The translations under genes and the position numbers were made by a program. The notes below the pieces were generated by a model. The model did no database searches. It was not told the DNA's origin and was given only the letters and a program-made list of their open reading frames with translations. DNA of 64,000 nucleotides from Azotobacter chroococcum (GTDB lineage Bacteria > Pseudomonadota > Gammaproteobacteria > Pseudomonadales > Pseudomonadaceae): assembly GCF_004339665.1 (NCBI RefSeq), contig NZ_SMMU01000008.1, forward strand, positions 62,001 to 126,000. Direction: 5' to 3'. Every line of letters starts with the position of its first letter. Position 1 is the stretch's first letter. This document shows positions 17,656 through 26,865 of this stretch, in pieces.

Positions 17656-20274
17656 ATGCAGCCGGATCTCCTTCGGTTGCGCCAGGAAGACTGGCGTGAC
17701 CAGTTCGACCCCGGCACCCTGCAACGCGGCCAGGACTACGCCAGCCAGGGACGCTGCACCCTGCTGCAGGTCGCCGCACACGAAGTCGACGCCAGTTGCC
17801 GGGGCTCGGTGACCCGCCGCTACCGGCAACACATCCACCTGCAGCCCCAGGCCGACCACTGGCGCATCGAAGGCAGCTGCAGTTGCCCGGTGGGCCACAA
17901 CTGCAAGCATGTGGTCGCCGCCCTGCTCACCCTGCAGCGCCAGTCGCCGCCCGCCGCGCCCAGGCCCCAACTGCCCGAGCGGCGCGTCGACGACCTCGAG
18001 CCCGTCCCCCAGCTGAGCCTCGGCAGCCACGTGCGCCTGCACTACGACGCGCGCAAGGGCCGCATGGTCGAGCAGACCCAGCACCGCGCGGCGCTGGCCT
18101 TCCACTACGGTGAGCAGCTGACCTTCGGCAAGCCGGCCAGGGACCTGCTGGTGCCCGGCGCCACGGAAACCCTGCGCATCCGCCGCCATCCCGAGGCCGA
18201 GGCGCACCACCGCCAGACCCTCGCCGCGCAGGGCTTCCACATCGCCCTGCGCAAGAGCGAGGCCCTGCCGGAGACGGCCGGCGAGCTTTTCGAACTGCTC
18301 GACGACGACAGCTGGCTGCACTGGGTGCGCCACGACCTGCCGCGCCTGCGCGAGCAGGGCTGGCGCATCGAGATGCGCCCGGAGTTCCACTACAACCTGC
18401 TGGACATCGACGACTGGTACCTGCAACTGGAGCCGGCCGCCGAGCAGGACTGGTTCGAGCTGGAAATGGGCATCGAGGTGCAGGGCCAGCGCCTCAGCTT
18501 GCTGCCGATCCTGCTCCACGCGATCCGCCACAACCCCTGGCTGCTGACCCCGGAGGCCCTGGCCCGGCGCGCCGACGACGAGCTGCTGCTAGTGCCGGTG
18601 TCGCGCGCGCTGGGCGCCAGCCAGCGCCTCGCCCTGCCCTTCGGCCGCCTCCGGCCTCTCTTGGCCAGTCTCGGCGAACTGTTCTTCCAGGCACCGGGCG
18701 AGGCCCCGCAGCGCCTGCGCCTGGCGCGCCCCGACGCGGCCCGGCTGGCCACCCTTGAGGAGGGGCTGCCGCTGCACTGGCAAGGCGGCGAGGCGCTGCG
18801 CGACTTCGCCCGGCGCCTGCGCGACCTGCCGCAGCAGGCCATGCAGGCGCCCGCCGGACTCCAGGCCGAGCTGCGTCCCTACCAGCTGCAGGGGCTGGCC
18901 TGGCTGCAGACGCTGCGCGAGCTGCAGGTCGGCGGCGTGCTGGCCGACGACATGGGCCTCGGCAAGACCCTGCAGACCCTGGCGCACATCCTGCTGGAAA
19001 AGGAAGCCGGACGCCTGAGCGCGCCGGCGCTGATCGTCATGCCGACCAGCCTGATCCCCAACTGGCAGGACGAGGCCGCGCGCTTTGCCCCCGACCTGCG
19101 CGTGCTGGCCCTGCACGGCTCCAGGCGCAGCGCCCTGTTCGCGGAGATGGGCAACGCCGACCTGCTGCTGACCAGCTACGCCCTGCTGGCCCGGGACCTC
19201 AAGGCCCTGGCCCGCCAGCCCTACCACCTCTTGATCCTCGACGAGGCGCAGAACATCAAGAACCCGCGCAGCAAGGCCGCCCAGGCCGCGCGGGAACTCA
19301 ACGCCCGGCATCGCCTGTGCCTGACCGGAACGCCGATGGAAAACCACCTGGGCGAGCTCTGGTCGCTGTTCCACCTGCTGATGCCCGGCTGGCTGGGCGA
19401 CCAGCAGGCCTTCAAGCAGGACTACCGCCTGCCCATCGAGAAGCACGGCGACCTCGGCCGCCTCGCCCACCTCAAGGCGCGGGTACGGCCCTTCCTGCTG
19501 CGCCGGACCAAGGAACAGGTGGCCCCCGAGCTGCCGCCGAAGAGCGAGATCACCCAATACCTGGAACTGACCGAAGCGCAGCGCGACCGCTACGAGGCCG
19601 TGCGCCTGGCGATGGACAGCAAGATCCGCGCGGAGATCCAGCGCCAGGGCCTGGCGCGCAGCCAGCTGCTGATCCTCGAGGCCCTGCTGCGCCTGCGCCA
19701 GGTGTGCTGCGACCTGCGCCTGCTCGACGACGAGGCGGCGGCCGGCTGCAAGAGCGCCGACTCCGCCAAGCTGAGCGCGCTGCTGCCGATGCTCGAGGAA
19801 CTGTTCGCCGAGGGCCGGCGCGTGCTGCTGTTCTCGCAGTTCACCGGCGTGCTCGAGCTGATCGCCGCGGAGCTGAAGGCCCGCAAGATCCCCTACGCCC
19901 AGCTGACCGGCAGCACCCGCGACCGGCGTACGCCGGTGGAGGAGTTCCAGGCCGGCCGCCTGCCGGTGTTCCTGATCAGCCTGAAGGCCGGCGGCGCCGG
20001 ACTGAACCTGACCGCCGCCGACACCGTGATCCACTTCGATCCCTGGTGGAACCCGGCCGCCGAGGCCCAGGCCAGCGACCGCGCCTACCGCATCGGCCAG
20101 GACAAGCCGGTGTTCGTCTACCGGCTGATCGCCCGCGGCAGCGTCGAGGAGAAGATCCAGCAGCTGCAGAAGGCCAAGGCCGAGCTGGCCCGCGGCCTGC
20201 TGGAAGGCGCCGTCCAGGGCGAGTGGCGGATGGACGAGGAGGACATCGCCGCGCTGTTCGCGCCGCTGGAGTGA
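17656..20274 (+). CDS. SWIM-domain Snf2-family DEAD/DEAH helicase
   Basis: This is an 872-residue Snf2/RapA-type ATPase, presumed to translocate on double-stranded DNA. An N-terminal SWIM zinc finger is visible as C75-x-C77-x5-C83-x-H85. A family-specific middle region follows. The ATPase core has Walker A DDMGLGKT (431-438) and a Walker B DEAQ box (529-532). The second RecA lobe has LISLKAGGAGLNLTAAD and a motif VI of the form ASDRAYRIGQ. The ATG at 17656 is the best start; the frame upstream of it overlaps non-coding sequence. Its cellular role is unknown; DNA repair or transcription recycling are guesses. Confidence 0.9.
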   Translation: MQPDLLRLRQEDWRDQFDPGTLQRGQDYASQGRCTLLQVAAHEVDASCRGSVTRRYRQHIHLQPQADHWRIEGSCSCPVGHNCKHVVAALLTLQRQSPPAAPRPQLPERRVDDLEPVPQLSLGSHVRLHYDARKGRMVEQTQHRAALAFHYGEQLTFGKPARDLLVPGATETLRIRRHPEAEAHHRQTLAAQGFHIALRKSEALPETAGELFELLDDDSWLHWVRHDLPRLREQGWRIEMRPEFHYNLLDIDDWYLQLEPAAEQDWFELEMGIEVQGQRLSLLPILLHAIRHNPWLLTPEALARRADDELLLVPVSRALGASQRLALPFGRLRPLLASLGELFFQAPGEAPQRLRLARPDAARLATLEEGLPLHWQGGEALRDFARRLRDLPQQAMQAPAGLQAELRPYQLQGLAWLQTLRELQVGGVLADDMGLGKTLQTLAHILLEKEAGRLSAPALIVMPTSLIPNWQDEAARFAPDLRVLALHGSRRSALFAEMGNADLLLTSYALLARDLKALARQPYHLLILDEAQNIKNPRSKAAQAARELNARHRLCLTGTPMENHLGELWSLFHLLMPGWLGDQQAFKQDYRLPIEKHGDLGRLAHLKARVRPFLLRRTKEQVAPELPPKSEITQYLELTEAQRDRYEAVRLAMDSKIRAEIQRQGLARSQLLILEALLRLRQVCCDLRLLDDEAAAGCKSADSAKLSALLPMLEELFAEGRRVLLFSQFTGVLELIAAELKARKIPYAQLTGSTRDRRTPVEEFQAGRLPVFLISLKAGGAGLNLTAADTVIHFDPWWNPAAEAQASDRAYRIGQDKPVFVYRLIARGSVEEKIQQLQKAKAELARGLLEGAVQGEWRMDEEDIAALFAPLE

Positions 20275-20333
20275 AGAGCGCTACGGCGCTGCCGCAGCGA
20301 AAACCGCAAGAAGGCGTGCATCCCTGCACGACA

Positions 20334-20351
20334 CCCCGCCTCCGGGCGGGG
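20334..20351. terminator. Hairpin between convergent helicase and psiE
   Basis: CCCCGCC (20334-20340) pairs with GGCGGGG (20345-20351) across a TCCG loop. It lies in the 85-bp gap between convergent genes and may act on both strands. There is no T-run. Confidence 0.45.
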
Positions 20352-20359
20352 CGCTCCGA

Positions 20360-20860
20360 TCATTCGGCCGTGATGGTGGTCTTTTCCTTCGAGGTCACGA
20401 AGCGCCGGCGCACCGACGACGGGCTGTCCGACTGCTCGGACGGGAAGCGCGAGGAGGCGTAGCGCACCACCAGGTTCGACAGGGCCAGCAGCAGGATCGC
20501 CCCGGACACCATGACCACGCCCCAGGTGGGCGTGTGGTTGTGGGAAATGTCGCCGATCATCAGCCGGGTCAGCGCGGTGATCGCCACATAGATGAGGAAG
20601 CGGATCGGCATGTGGTTGGTCTTGAAGTAGATCCCCACCATGGCGCCGAGTTCGAGATAGATGAACAGCAGGAGAATGTCGTCGATGCTGATGTGCCCCT
20701 TCGCCACCATGTCGAAGAAGGCATGCACCGCCGCCCAGGCCGTCACGCCGCCGATGGCGAACAGCGCCATGTAGTGGAAACCCTCGACCAGCAGGTTGCC
20801 CAGCGACTCGGCCAGCCCATGCATGTGCTGCCGCAACTCTTCAGCTTTTTCGATCTTCAA
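20360..20860 (-). CDS. psiE: Phosphate-starvation-inducible membrane protein PsiE
   Basis: The deduced protein has four membrane helices and matches the PsiE family (conserved GDISHNHTPTWGVVMVSG region). I place the start at a TTG (20858-20860) behind GAGGG. That gives 166 residues beginning MKIEKAEELRQHMHG; the open frame continues to an ATG at 20923 with no binding site. E. coli psiE responds to phosphate limitation, but I found no convincing Pho box here. Its function is unknown in any organism. Confidence 0.82.
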   Translation of the reverse strand: MKIEKAEELRQHMHGLAESLGNLLVEGFHYMALFAIGGVTAWAAVHAFFDMVAKGHISIDDILLLFIYLELGAMVGIYFKTNHMPIRFLIYVAITALTRLMIGDISHNHTPTWGVVMVSGAILLLALSNLVVRYASSRFPSEQSDSPSSVRRRFVTSKEKTTITAE

Positions 20861-21132
20861 TTTACAGCCCTCGCGTAAGCGCCCGACGGAGAAGGCCCGG
20901 CGGGCAGCCTTGAATGGATGCATGGAGCATGCAGAAAACAGACCAGTTTGTCATCGCGATCCGTAGGGCATTATCAACGGCTCGGCGCCGAAACGCACTA
21001 GCACATGTTTTGCAAATCGTCGAATCAAACTCAAGGTCATTGATCGGGAAAATGGTCGGATAGCCGGGACACGAACTTGCCCCCAGGCTGCCGGTCCATT
21101 TTTCATCAGCCACTGTTGCAGGAAATACGCCC

Positions 21133-21348
21133 ATGGACAGCCCTTTCCAGATCCTCAGCGAGGCTTTCCAGGCGGACTACAACGTGAACTTCTGCGTGCA
21201 AAGCCTCGACGGCAGCATTCTGATGACCCTGTCCGACGACACGGGCATCGCCCTGCGCCACCTCATCGACGCCGAACAGTGGCGGAACCCGGACCGGCTG
21301 CCAGGCTGCATCGCGGCGGTGAAGGGCGAGTTGGCGGGCGGGAGATAA
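21133..21348 (+). CDS. Small DUF3509-like protein
   Basis: This 71-residue acidic protein begins MDSPFQILSEAF and contains SLDGSILMTLSDD, which resembles the short DUF3509 proteins found across pseudomonads. The match is from memory and not tested. GGAAA at 21119-21123 is a weak binding site. It is divergent from psiE across a 272-bp gap and is followed directly by a hairpin, so it is probably monocistronic. Function unknown. Confidence 0.6.
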   Translation: MDSPFQILSEAFQADYNVNFCVQSLDGSILMTLSDDTGIALRHLIDAEQWRNPDRLPGCIAAVKGELAGGR

Positions 21349-21367
21349 GGCAAGTCCCCCGCTTGCC
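21349..21367 (+). terminator. Terminator-like hairpin after the DUF3509-like gene
   Basis: GGCAAG (21349-21354) pairs with CTTGCC (21362-21367) immediately after the stop codon. There is no T-run. Confidence 0.4.
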
Positions 21368-21672
21368 ACCCTCCCCCGGCGCTGACAAGCCAGCTCCGAA
21401 CCGCCTGTCCCGAACTGCCGGAAAAGCGCCAGCAGAACGGAACCAGTGATCCGTGGCCGGTTGAACCATTCAACATGTCGACGAAGACTGCAGTCCTGAT
21501 GCCTTCAAGCCTTCCCGCGTCGAGGCTGGCTAAAAATCTCCACGCGCTAACCTACACTTGTCCACGGGCGCACCTTCGCCAAGTGGCGCCCGGTCATTGG
21601 TCGAAACCCAACTGGAATGGATGACAAATATTCACCTAGCATCAATGCATCATTGGTGCCTGGAGACAACCC
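21368..21672. other. Intergenic region upstream of tctC
   Basis: No gene is seen. The last 100 bases are noticeably less GC-rich and must carry the tctCBA promoter, but I cannot assign -35/-10 elements with confidence. There is no sigma-54 motif and no recognisable TctD box. Confidence 0.35.
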
Positions 21673-22632
21673 ATGTTCGTCTCGCTCCGTCGCTTCGGTA
21701 TATTGACCGTCACAGCCCTCACCCTGCTCGCTACATCGGCCCTTGCGCTGGACACCGTCAAATTCATGGTCCCCGGCCCCAGCGGCGGCGGTTATGACCA
21801 GACCGCCCGCCTATTGGGCAAGGCCTTGATCGAGGCCAAGGCGGCAAGAGCGGTCACATTCGAGAACAAGGGCGGCGCCGGAGGAACGCTCGGGTTGGCG
21901 CAATTCGCCAACAGCACCAAAGGCGACCCGAATGCCCTGCTCATCGTCGGCGCGGTCATGGTCGGTGCCGTGGCACAGAACAAGCCGCCGATCACCTTGG
22001 AGCATGTGACGCCGATCGCGCGGCTTTTCAACGAATACAACGTGATCGCCGTGCGCAACGCGTCCCCCTACAAGACGCTGGACGACCTGCTGACCGAATT
22101 CAAGGCCAACCCGTCCAACGTCAAATGGGCTGGCGGCTCCAAGGGTTCGGTGGATCACATCGGAATCGCCGAATTGGCGGGCAAGCTGAATATTCCAATC
22201 GACAAGGTGAACTACATCGCCTTCGGCGGAGGGGGCGAAGCCGTCGCGGCGACCCTGGGAGGCCATGTCACGGCGATCACCGGCGGCTATGCCGAGCTTG
22301 CGAAATACATCGAGTCCGATCAGTTCCGCGTACTCGCCGTCGGCTCGCCCACCCGTATTGCCAGTGTCGATGCACCGACGCTCAAAGAGCAGGGGTTGGA
22401 CATGACCATCGACAATTGGCGCGGTGTCTATGGCGCAGCCGACCTCACGCCTGCACAACGTCAGGAAGTAACCGACGCTGTCCTGGCCGCCACCAACACA
22501 AACGTGTGGAAAGAAAGCCTTCAAGCCAATGCATGGCTACCCAGCTTCATCAGTGGCGATGACTTTGCCAAGTTCGTTGAAGATGAGCACTCTCGCCTGC
22601 GCGACATGCTGATCAAGGTCGGTCTGCTCTGA
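21673..22632 (+). CDS. tctC: Tripartite tricarboxylate transporter, substrate-binding protein
   Basis: This is a periplasmic binding protein of the Bug/TctC family, 319 residues, with a signal peptide ending near residue 25 (ALA/LDT). The fold signatures are FMVPGPSGGGYDQTAR near the start and FENKGGAGGTLGLA. These proteins deliver carboxylates (citrate or related acids) to TctAB; the actual substrate cannot be read from the sequence. A GGAGA lies just before the ATG. It is the first gene of tctCBA. Codon choice looks less strongly GC-ending than in the alg genes, which may indicate a different origin. Confidence 0.9.
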   Translation: MFVSLRRFGILTVTALTLLATSALALDTVKFMVPGPSGGGYDQTARLLGKALIEAKAARAVTFENKGGAGGTLGLAQFANSTKGDPNALLIVGAVMVGAVAQNKPPITLEHVTPIARLFNEYNVIAVRNASPYKTLDDLLTEFKANPSNVKWAGGSKGSVDHIGIAELAGKLNIPIDKVNYIAFGGGGEAVAATLGGHVTAITGGYAELAKYIESDQFRVLAVGSPTRIASVDAPTLKEQGLDMTIDNWRGVYGAADLTPAQRQEVTDAVLAATNTNVWKESLQANAWLPSFISGDDFAKFVEDEHSRLRDMLIKVGLL

Positions 22633-22633
22633 T

Positions 22634-23128
22634 ATGACCCGTCCTCGAAAAGTATGGCCGGCACACCTGGCGGTTGGCGCAAGCCTCATCTTCATGAGTG
22701 CGGTATTGGCGTTCGGTGCATTCCGTTTTCCTGCGGAGAAGGGGTTCACCATTCTGGGTGCTCACGTCTATCCCTATGCCGTGGCAGTGTTCCTGGGGAT
22801 CGTAGGTGTATTGACAAGCCTTGAGGCTGTCACCGGTGGCTCCCGAGAGCCTGCATACGACAGTGGCAGAGTTACCAAGGCCCTGCCCGGCGGCAAGACG
22901 GGAGCCGCCTGGGTTACCGCGGGTCTTGCGATCTCCGCCCTGCTCATCACGCATATCGGGTTCGTACTGGCTGCGGCGCTGCTGTTTGCCTGCTCGGCCC
23001 ATGGGTTCGGTAGTCGCCGTCCGGCACGGGACCTTGCCATCGGCATCGCTCTGGCACTACCTGTTTACTGGCTTTTCAGCATCGGGCTTGGGGTTTCCCT
23101 TCCGCCTCTCGTCAATGCCTGGATTTGA
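22634..23128 (+). CDS. tctB: Tripartite tricarboxylate transporter, small membrane subunit
   Basis: A 164-residue protein with four predicted membrane helices, matching TctB in size, topology and position between tctC and tctA. The start codon lies one base after the tctC stop, so the two are probably translationally coupled. It partners with TctA in sodium- or proton-driven carboxylate import. Confidence 0.85.
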   Translation: MTRPRKVWPAHLAVGASLIFMSAVLAFGAFRFPAEKGFTILGAHVYPYAVAVFLGIVGVLTSLEAVTGGSREPAYDSGRVTKALPGGKTGAAWVTAGLAISALLITHIGFVLAAALLFACSAHGFGSRRPARDLAIGIALALPVYWLFSIGLGVSLPPLVNAWI

Positions 23129-23149
23129 GCCGGGCTCAAGGAGGTCAAC

Positions 23150-24661
23150 ATGCCGGAAATCCTCTCGAGCCTGGCCACAGGCTTCGCCACTGCACTTGCC
23201 CCGGTCAATCTGCTATGCGGGTTTATCGGCTGCCTGCTTGGCACCGCAATCGGTGTCCTGCCAGGTATCGGACCGGCGCTGACGATTGCCCTGCTGCTGC
23301 CGATCACGGCCAAGGTCGATCCCACCGGCGCCCTGATCATGTTCGCCGGCATCTATTACGGCGCGCAGTTTGGAGGCTCCACAACCTCCATTCTGCTCAA
23401 TGCGCCAGGGGAGTCGGCCTCCATGGTCACGGCCCTGGAGGGCAACTCGATGGCACGCAACGGACGGGCAGGCCCCGCCCTGGCAACGGCAGCCATCGGT
23501 TCATTCGTGGCCGGAACGATCGCCACGGTCTTGCTGACCCTTTTTGCGCCTGTCATTGCCGACTTCGCCCTGAGATTCGGCCCCGCGGAATATTTCGCGA
23601 TTCTGGTGCTTGCCTTCACGACCGTGTCCGCGGTGCTTGGATCTTCCATGCTGCGCGGCCTCGCCTCGCTGGGCCTTGGACTGACCATCGGCTTGATCGG
23701 TCTGGACTCCCTCTCGGGCGTTGCCCGCTACACTTGGGGGATACCCGAGCTGATCGACGGCATCGAGGTCGTACTCGTTGCCGTCGGGCTGTTTGCCGTC
23801 GGTGAAGCCCTGTACGACGTGCTCTACCAAGGGGAAGAAACGGGCAGCCGGCATCGTTTGACTTCCATATGGATGACCCGCGCCGACTGGAAGCGATCGA
23901 TTCCAGCCTGGCTACGGGGAACGCTCATCGGCTTTCCGTTCGGATCGATTCCGGCAGGCGGCGCTGAAATTCCGACTTTCCTGTCCTATTCGGCCGAGCG
24001 CAAACTCAGCAAGCATCCGCAAGAGTTCGCAGCCAACCAAGGCGAGGGGGCCATCGAGGGCGTTGCCGGCCCCGAGGCGGCCAACAATGCAAGCGCAACG
24101 GGCTCCCTGATACCGCTGCTGACCCTGGGCATACCAACCTCTGCCACCGCCGCGATTCTGTTGGCCGCTTTCCAAAACTACAACCTGCAGCCGGGTCCGC
24201 TGCTCTTCCAGACCTCAGGAGAGCTGGTCTGGGCCCTGGTTGCCTCTCTGTACATCGGCAACACCATCCTTCTCATCCTGAACCTTCCCCTGGTGGGCAT
24301 CTGGGTCAAGCTTCTCCGGATTCCCCGGCCCTACCTGAACGCCGGAATTCTGGTGTTTGCCACCATCGGCGTGTACGGCATGCGCCAGTCTTCCTTCGAC
24401 CTCCTGCTCATGCTGGCGATCGGCTGGCTCGGGGTACTGATGCGCCGTCTCGATTTTCCCATCGCCCCCGTGATCGTGGGCATGCTGCTGGGCCCCATGG
24501 CCGAAAAGCAGCTGCGCAATGCCCTGTCCATCAGCCAGGGAGACTGGCTCGTGTTCGTGACGCAACCCATTTCTGCCGCGCTCCTCGCGTTGACGCTGCT
24601 GATCCTGATCGTCCCTCCCCTGCTGCACGCCCGCGGTATCCGCCTGCAGGGGCAGGACTGA
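23150..24661 (+). CDS. tctA: Tripartite tricarboxylate transporter, large permease
   Basis: A 503-residue permease with about eleven or twelve membrane helices. The family hallmarks are [39 protein letters not shown] and the second-half repeat [16 protein letters not shown] strong AAGGAGG precedes the ATG. A hairpin follows. No tctDE-type regulator is adjacent. Confidence 0.93.
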   Translation: MPEILSSLATGFATALAPVNLLCGFIGCLLGTAIGVLPGIGPALTIALLLPITAKVDPTGALIMFAGIYYGAQFGGSTTSILLNAPGESASMVTALEGNSMARNGRAGPALATAAIGSFVAGTIATVLLTLFAPVIADFALRFGPAEYFAILVLAFTTVSAVLGSSMLRGLASLGLGLTIGLIGLDSLSGVARYTWGIPELIDGIEVVLVAVGLFAVGEALYDVLYQGEETGSRHRLTSIWMTRADWKRSIPAWLRGTLIGFPFGSIPAGGAEIPTFLSYSAERKLSKHPQEFAANQGEGAIEGVAGPEAANNASATGSLIPLLTLGIPTSATAAILLAAFQNYNLQPGPLLFQTSGELVWALVASLYIGNTILLILNLPLVGIWVKLLRIPRPYLNAGILVFATIGVYGMRQSSFDLLLMLAIGWLGVLMRRLDFPIAPVIVGMLLGPMAEKQLRNALSISQGDWLVFVTQPISAALLALTLLILIVPPLLHARGIRLQGQD

Positions 24662-24675
24662 TCGCCATCGACGGG

Positions 24676-24707
24676 CAGCGGCGTCAGCCAACTGGCCTTC
24701 GCCGCTG
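24676..24707. terminator. Hairpin between convergent tctA and the E2 gene
   Basis: CAGCGGCG (24676-24683) pairs perfectly with CGCCGCTG (24700-24707) across a 16-base loop in the 95-bp convergent gap. Confidence 0.45.
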
Positions 24708-24756
24708 TTCTGCCGGATTATGCCGATACGTCAGGGCCTGGGCTGTGGGGAAGAAG

Positions 24757-25860
24757 TCACGGCTGCTCCAGCGCCGCGACCAGCGCCTTGAGGAAGCGCG
24801 CCGCCTCGCCGCCGGTGACCGCGCGGTGGTCGAAGGTCAAGGACAGCGGCAGCAGCGGATGCACCGCCACCTGGCCGTCCACCGCCACCGGCTCCTCGCG
24901 TATGGTTCCGGCGCCGACGATAGCCACCTGCGGCGGCACCACCACGGGACTGGCATAGCGGCCGAACAGGGTGCCGTAGTTGGACAGGGTGAGGGTCGCG
25001 CCCATCATCTCCTGGGGCGGGATGGAGCGCGCCTGGACGTCGGCGCGCAGCCGCGCCATGCCCTCTTTCAGGTCCTCGGCGCTGCGCGCGCCGACGTTGC
25101 GCAGCACCGGCACGAAGAGACCGTCCGGGGTGTCCACGGCGATGCCCAGGTCGAGCTGGGCGTGCTGGCGCAGCGACAGGCCCTTGCCGTCGAACCAGGC
25201 ATTGAGCACCGGCTCCGCGGCGCAGGCGGCGGCGATGGCCATGGCCAGGCGCACCAGCGGGTCGCGGGCCTGCGCCCAGCGGTGCAGGTCGGCGTCGGCG
25301 AACAGGCTCACCGGCACCACCTCGGCATGCGCGCGGGCCATGTTGAGCGCCATGCTGCGCCGCACGCCGCGCAGCTTCTCGCCGCCGAAGCGCTCGCGCG
25401 CACCTTCCGCGGCGGCCTCCACGTCGGCGCGGGTGACCAGCCCGTCCGGCCCGGAGCCGCTCAGGCCGGCCAGCTCGACGCCGAGCTTCTGCGCCAGCTG
25501 GCGCACCGCCGGGGTCGCCCGCGGCGCCAGGTGTTCGCGGGTCGAGGGCGCGGCGCCGATGCAGAAGCTGTCCGCCTGGCCCTCGGCGCCGCCTTCCAGG
25601 CGGCCGACCACGGTGCCGGCGTCGCCCTCCCCTTCGTAGCCGACCAAGGGCTCGCCGACGTGCAGCAGATCGCCCACCTGGCCGAAGATCTTCGCCACCA
25701 CGCCGTCATGGGGCGCCGGGATGTCGACGATGGCCTTGGCGGTTTCCACCGAGACCAGCAGTTGGTCGGCCTTCACGCTGTCGCCGGCCCTGACATGCCA
25801 CTCGACGATCTCGGCTTCCTGCAGGCCTTCGCCGAGGTCGGGCAGTTTGAAATATCTCAT
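24757..25860 (-). CDS. Dihydrolipoamide acyltransferase (E2) of a 2-oxo-acid dehydrogenase
   Basis: The E2 core transfers acyl groups to CoA. The 367-residue protein has one lipoyl domain with the modified lysine K42 (VETAKAIVD). A peripheral E3-binding segment follows at about residues 110-145. The catalytic domain ends with the FDHRAVTGG motif (His about 345). The E1 genes lie just upstream on the same strand, and no E3 gene is adjacent, so a shared lipoamide dehydrogenase must be used. The neighbouring leucine dehydrogenase suggests branched-chain oxo acids; pyruvate or acetoin cannot be excluded. The cluster matches P. aeruginosa PA3415-PA3418 in order, from memory. Confidence 0.88.
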   Translation of the reverse strand: MRYFKLPDLGEGLQEAEIVEWHVRAGDSVKADQLLVSVETAKAIVDIPAPHDGVVAKIFGQVGDLLHVGEPLVGYEGEGDAGTVVGRLEGGAEGQADSFCIGAAPSTREHLAPRATPAVRQLAQKLGVELAGLSGSGPDGLVTRADVEAAAEGARERFGGEKLRGVRRSMALNMARAHAEVVPVSLFADADLHRWAQARDPLVRLAMAIAAACAAEPVLNAWFDGKGLSLRQHAQLDLGIAVDTPDGLFVPVLRNVGARSAEDLKEGMARLRADVQARSIPPQEMMGATLTLSNYGTLFGRYASPVVVPPQVAIVGAGTIREEPVAVDGQVAVHPLLPLSLTFDHRAVTGGEAARFLKALVAALEQP

Positions 25861-25878
25861 GATCGTTCTCCTCTGGCC

Positions 25879-26865
25879 TCAGGCGTAATCCAGCACCGTC
25901 TCGCAGGCGGCGAGGATGTCCTCGACGCCCGGCAGGTAGAACTGCTCCAGACGGTACAGCGGCGGTGGGATGTCCGGGGCGGCGACGCGCTGGATCGGCG
26001 CGTGCAGGTCGAGCAGGACGCGCTCGTAGAGGCTGGCGGCGATCTCCGCGCCGACCGCGCAGCTCCTCGGCGCCTCGTGGACGATCACGCAGCGGCCGGT
26101 CTTGCGCACCGAGGCCTCCAGGGTGTCGAGATCGAGCGGCTTGACGCAGGCGACGTCGATCACCTCGGCGTCGATGCCGCGCTCGGCCAGGGCGCTCGCG
26201 GCCTGCAGGCTCTCGTGGACGCTGGCGCCCCAGCTGACCAGGGTCAGGTCGCGGCCCTCGCGCAGGGTGAAGCAGCTGTCCAGCGGCAGGCGCAGGCCGT
26301 CGTCGACCAGGGGCTGCGGGTTCATCCGGTACAGCCGGGTCGGCTCGAGGAAGATCACCGGGTCGGGGTCGTCGATGGCCGCCAGCAGCAGGCCGTAGGC
26401 GCGCGCCGGGGACGACGGCACTACCACGCGCAGGCCGGGGACCTGTGCGAACAGCGCCTCGGTGCTCTCGCTGTGGTGCTCCGGCGCGCGGATCCCGGCG
26501 CCCATCGGCGTGCGCAGCACCATCGGGCAGCTCAGCCGGCCGCGGGTGCGGTTGCGCAGGCGGCTGGCGTGGGACACCAGATGTTCCACGCCCGCGTAGA
26601 TGAAGCCCATGAACTGGATCTCGACTACCGGCCTGAGGCCCTGGGCGGCCATGCCCACCGCGAGGCCGGCGAGCATGGTCTCGGCCAGCGGCGTGTCGAG
26701 CACCCGCTTGAAGCCGAAGGCCTCGCGCAGCCCGAGGGTGGCGCGGAACACCCCGCCGTTGACCCCGACGTCCTCGCCGAGCACCACCACATTGTCGTCG
26801 TCGCGCATCGCCCGGTGCAGGGCCAGGTTGACCGCCTCCACCAGGGTGTATTTGCCGTTACTCAT
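25879..26865 (-). CDS. 2-oxo-acid dehydrogenase E1 component, beta subunit
   Basis: The 328-residue beta subunit of a heterotetrameric thiamine-diphosphate E1. It shows GEDVGVNGGVFRAT near residue 30, DTPLAETMLAGLAVGMAAQG, and the conserved APEHHSES stretch. A C-terminal transketolase domain follows. It overlaps the E1alpha gene by 8 bases, indicating coupling, and is separated from E2 by 18 bases. Branched-chain oxo-acid dehydrogenase is favoured by context. Confidence 0.88.
   Translation of the reverse strand: MSNGKYTLVEAVNLALHRAMRDDDNVVVLGEDVGVNGGVFRATLGLREAFGFKRVLDTPLAETMLAGLAVGMAAQGLRPVVEIQFMGFIYAGVEHLVSHASRLRNRTRGRLSCPMVLRTPMGAGIRAPEHHSESTEALFAQVPGLRVVVPSSPARAYGLLLAAIDDPDPVIFLEPTRLYRMNPQPLVDDGLRLPLDSCFTLREGRDLTLVSWGASVHESLQAASALAERGIDAEVIDVACVKPLDLDTLEASVRKTGRCVIVHEAPRSCAVGAEIAASLYERVLLDLHAPIQRVAAPDIPPPLYRLEQFYLPGVEDILAACETVLDYA

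Noticed and set aside
20861-21132. Pho box for psiE
   Set aside because: Only a single TTTGTCAT half-site is present; no direct repeat of CTGTCAT with the right spacing.
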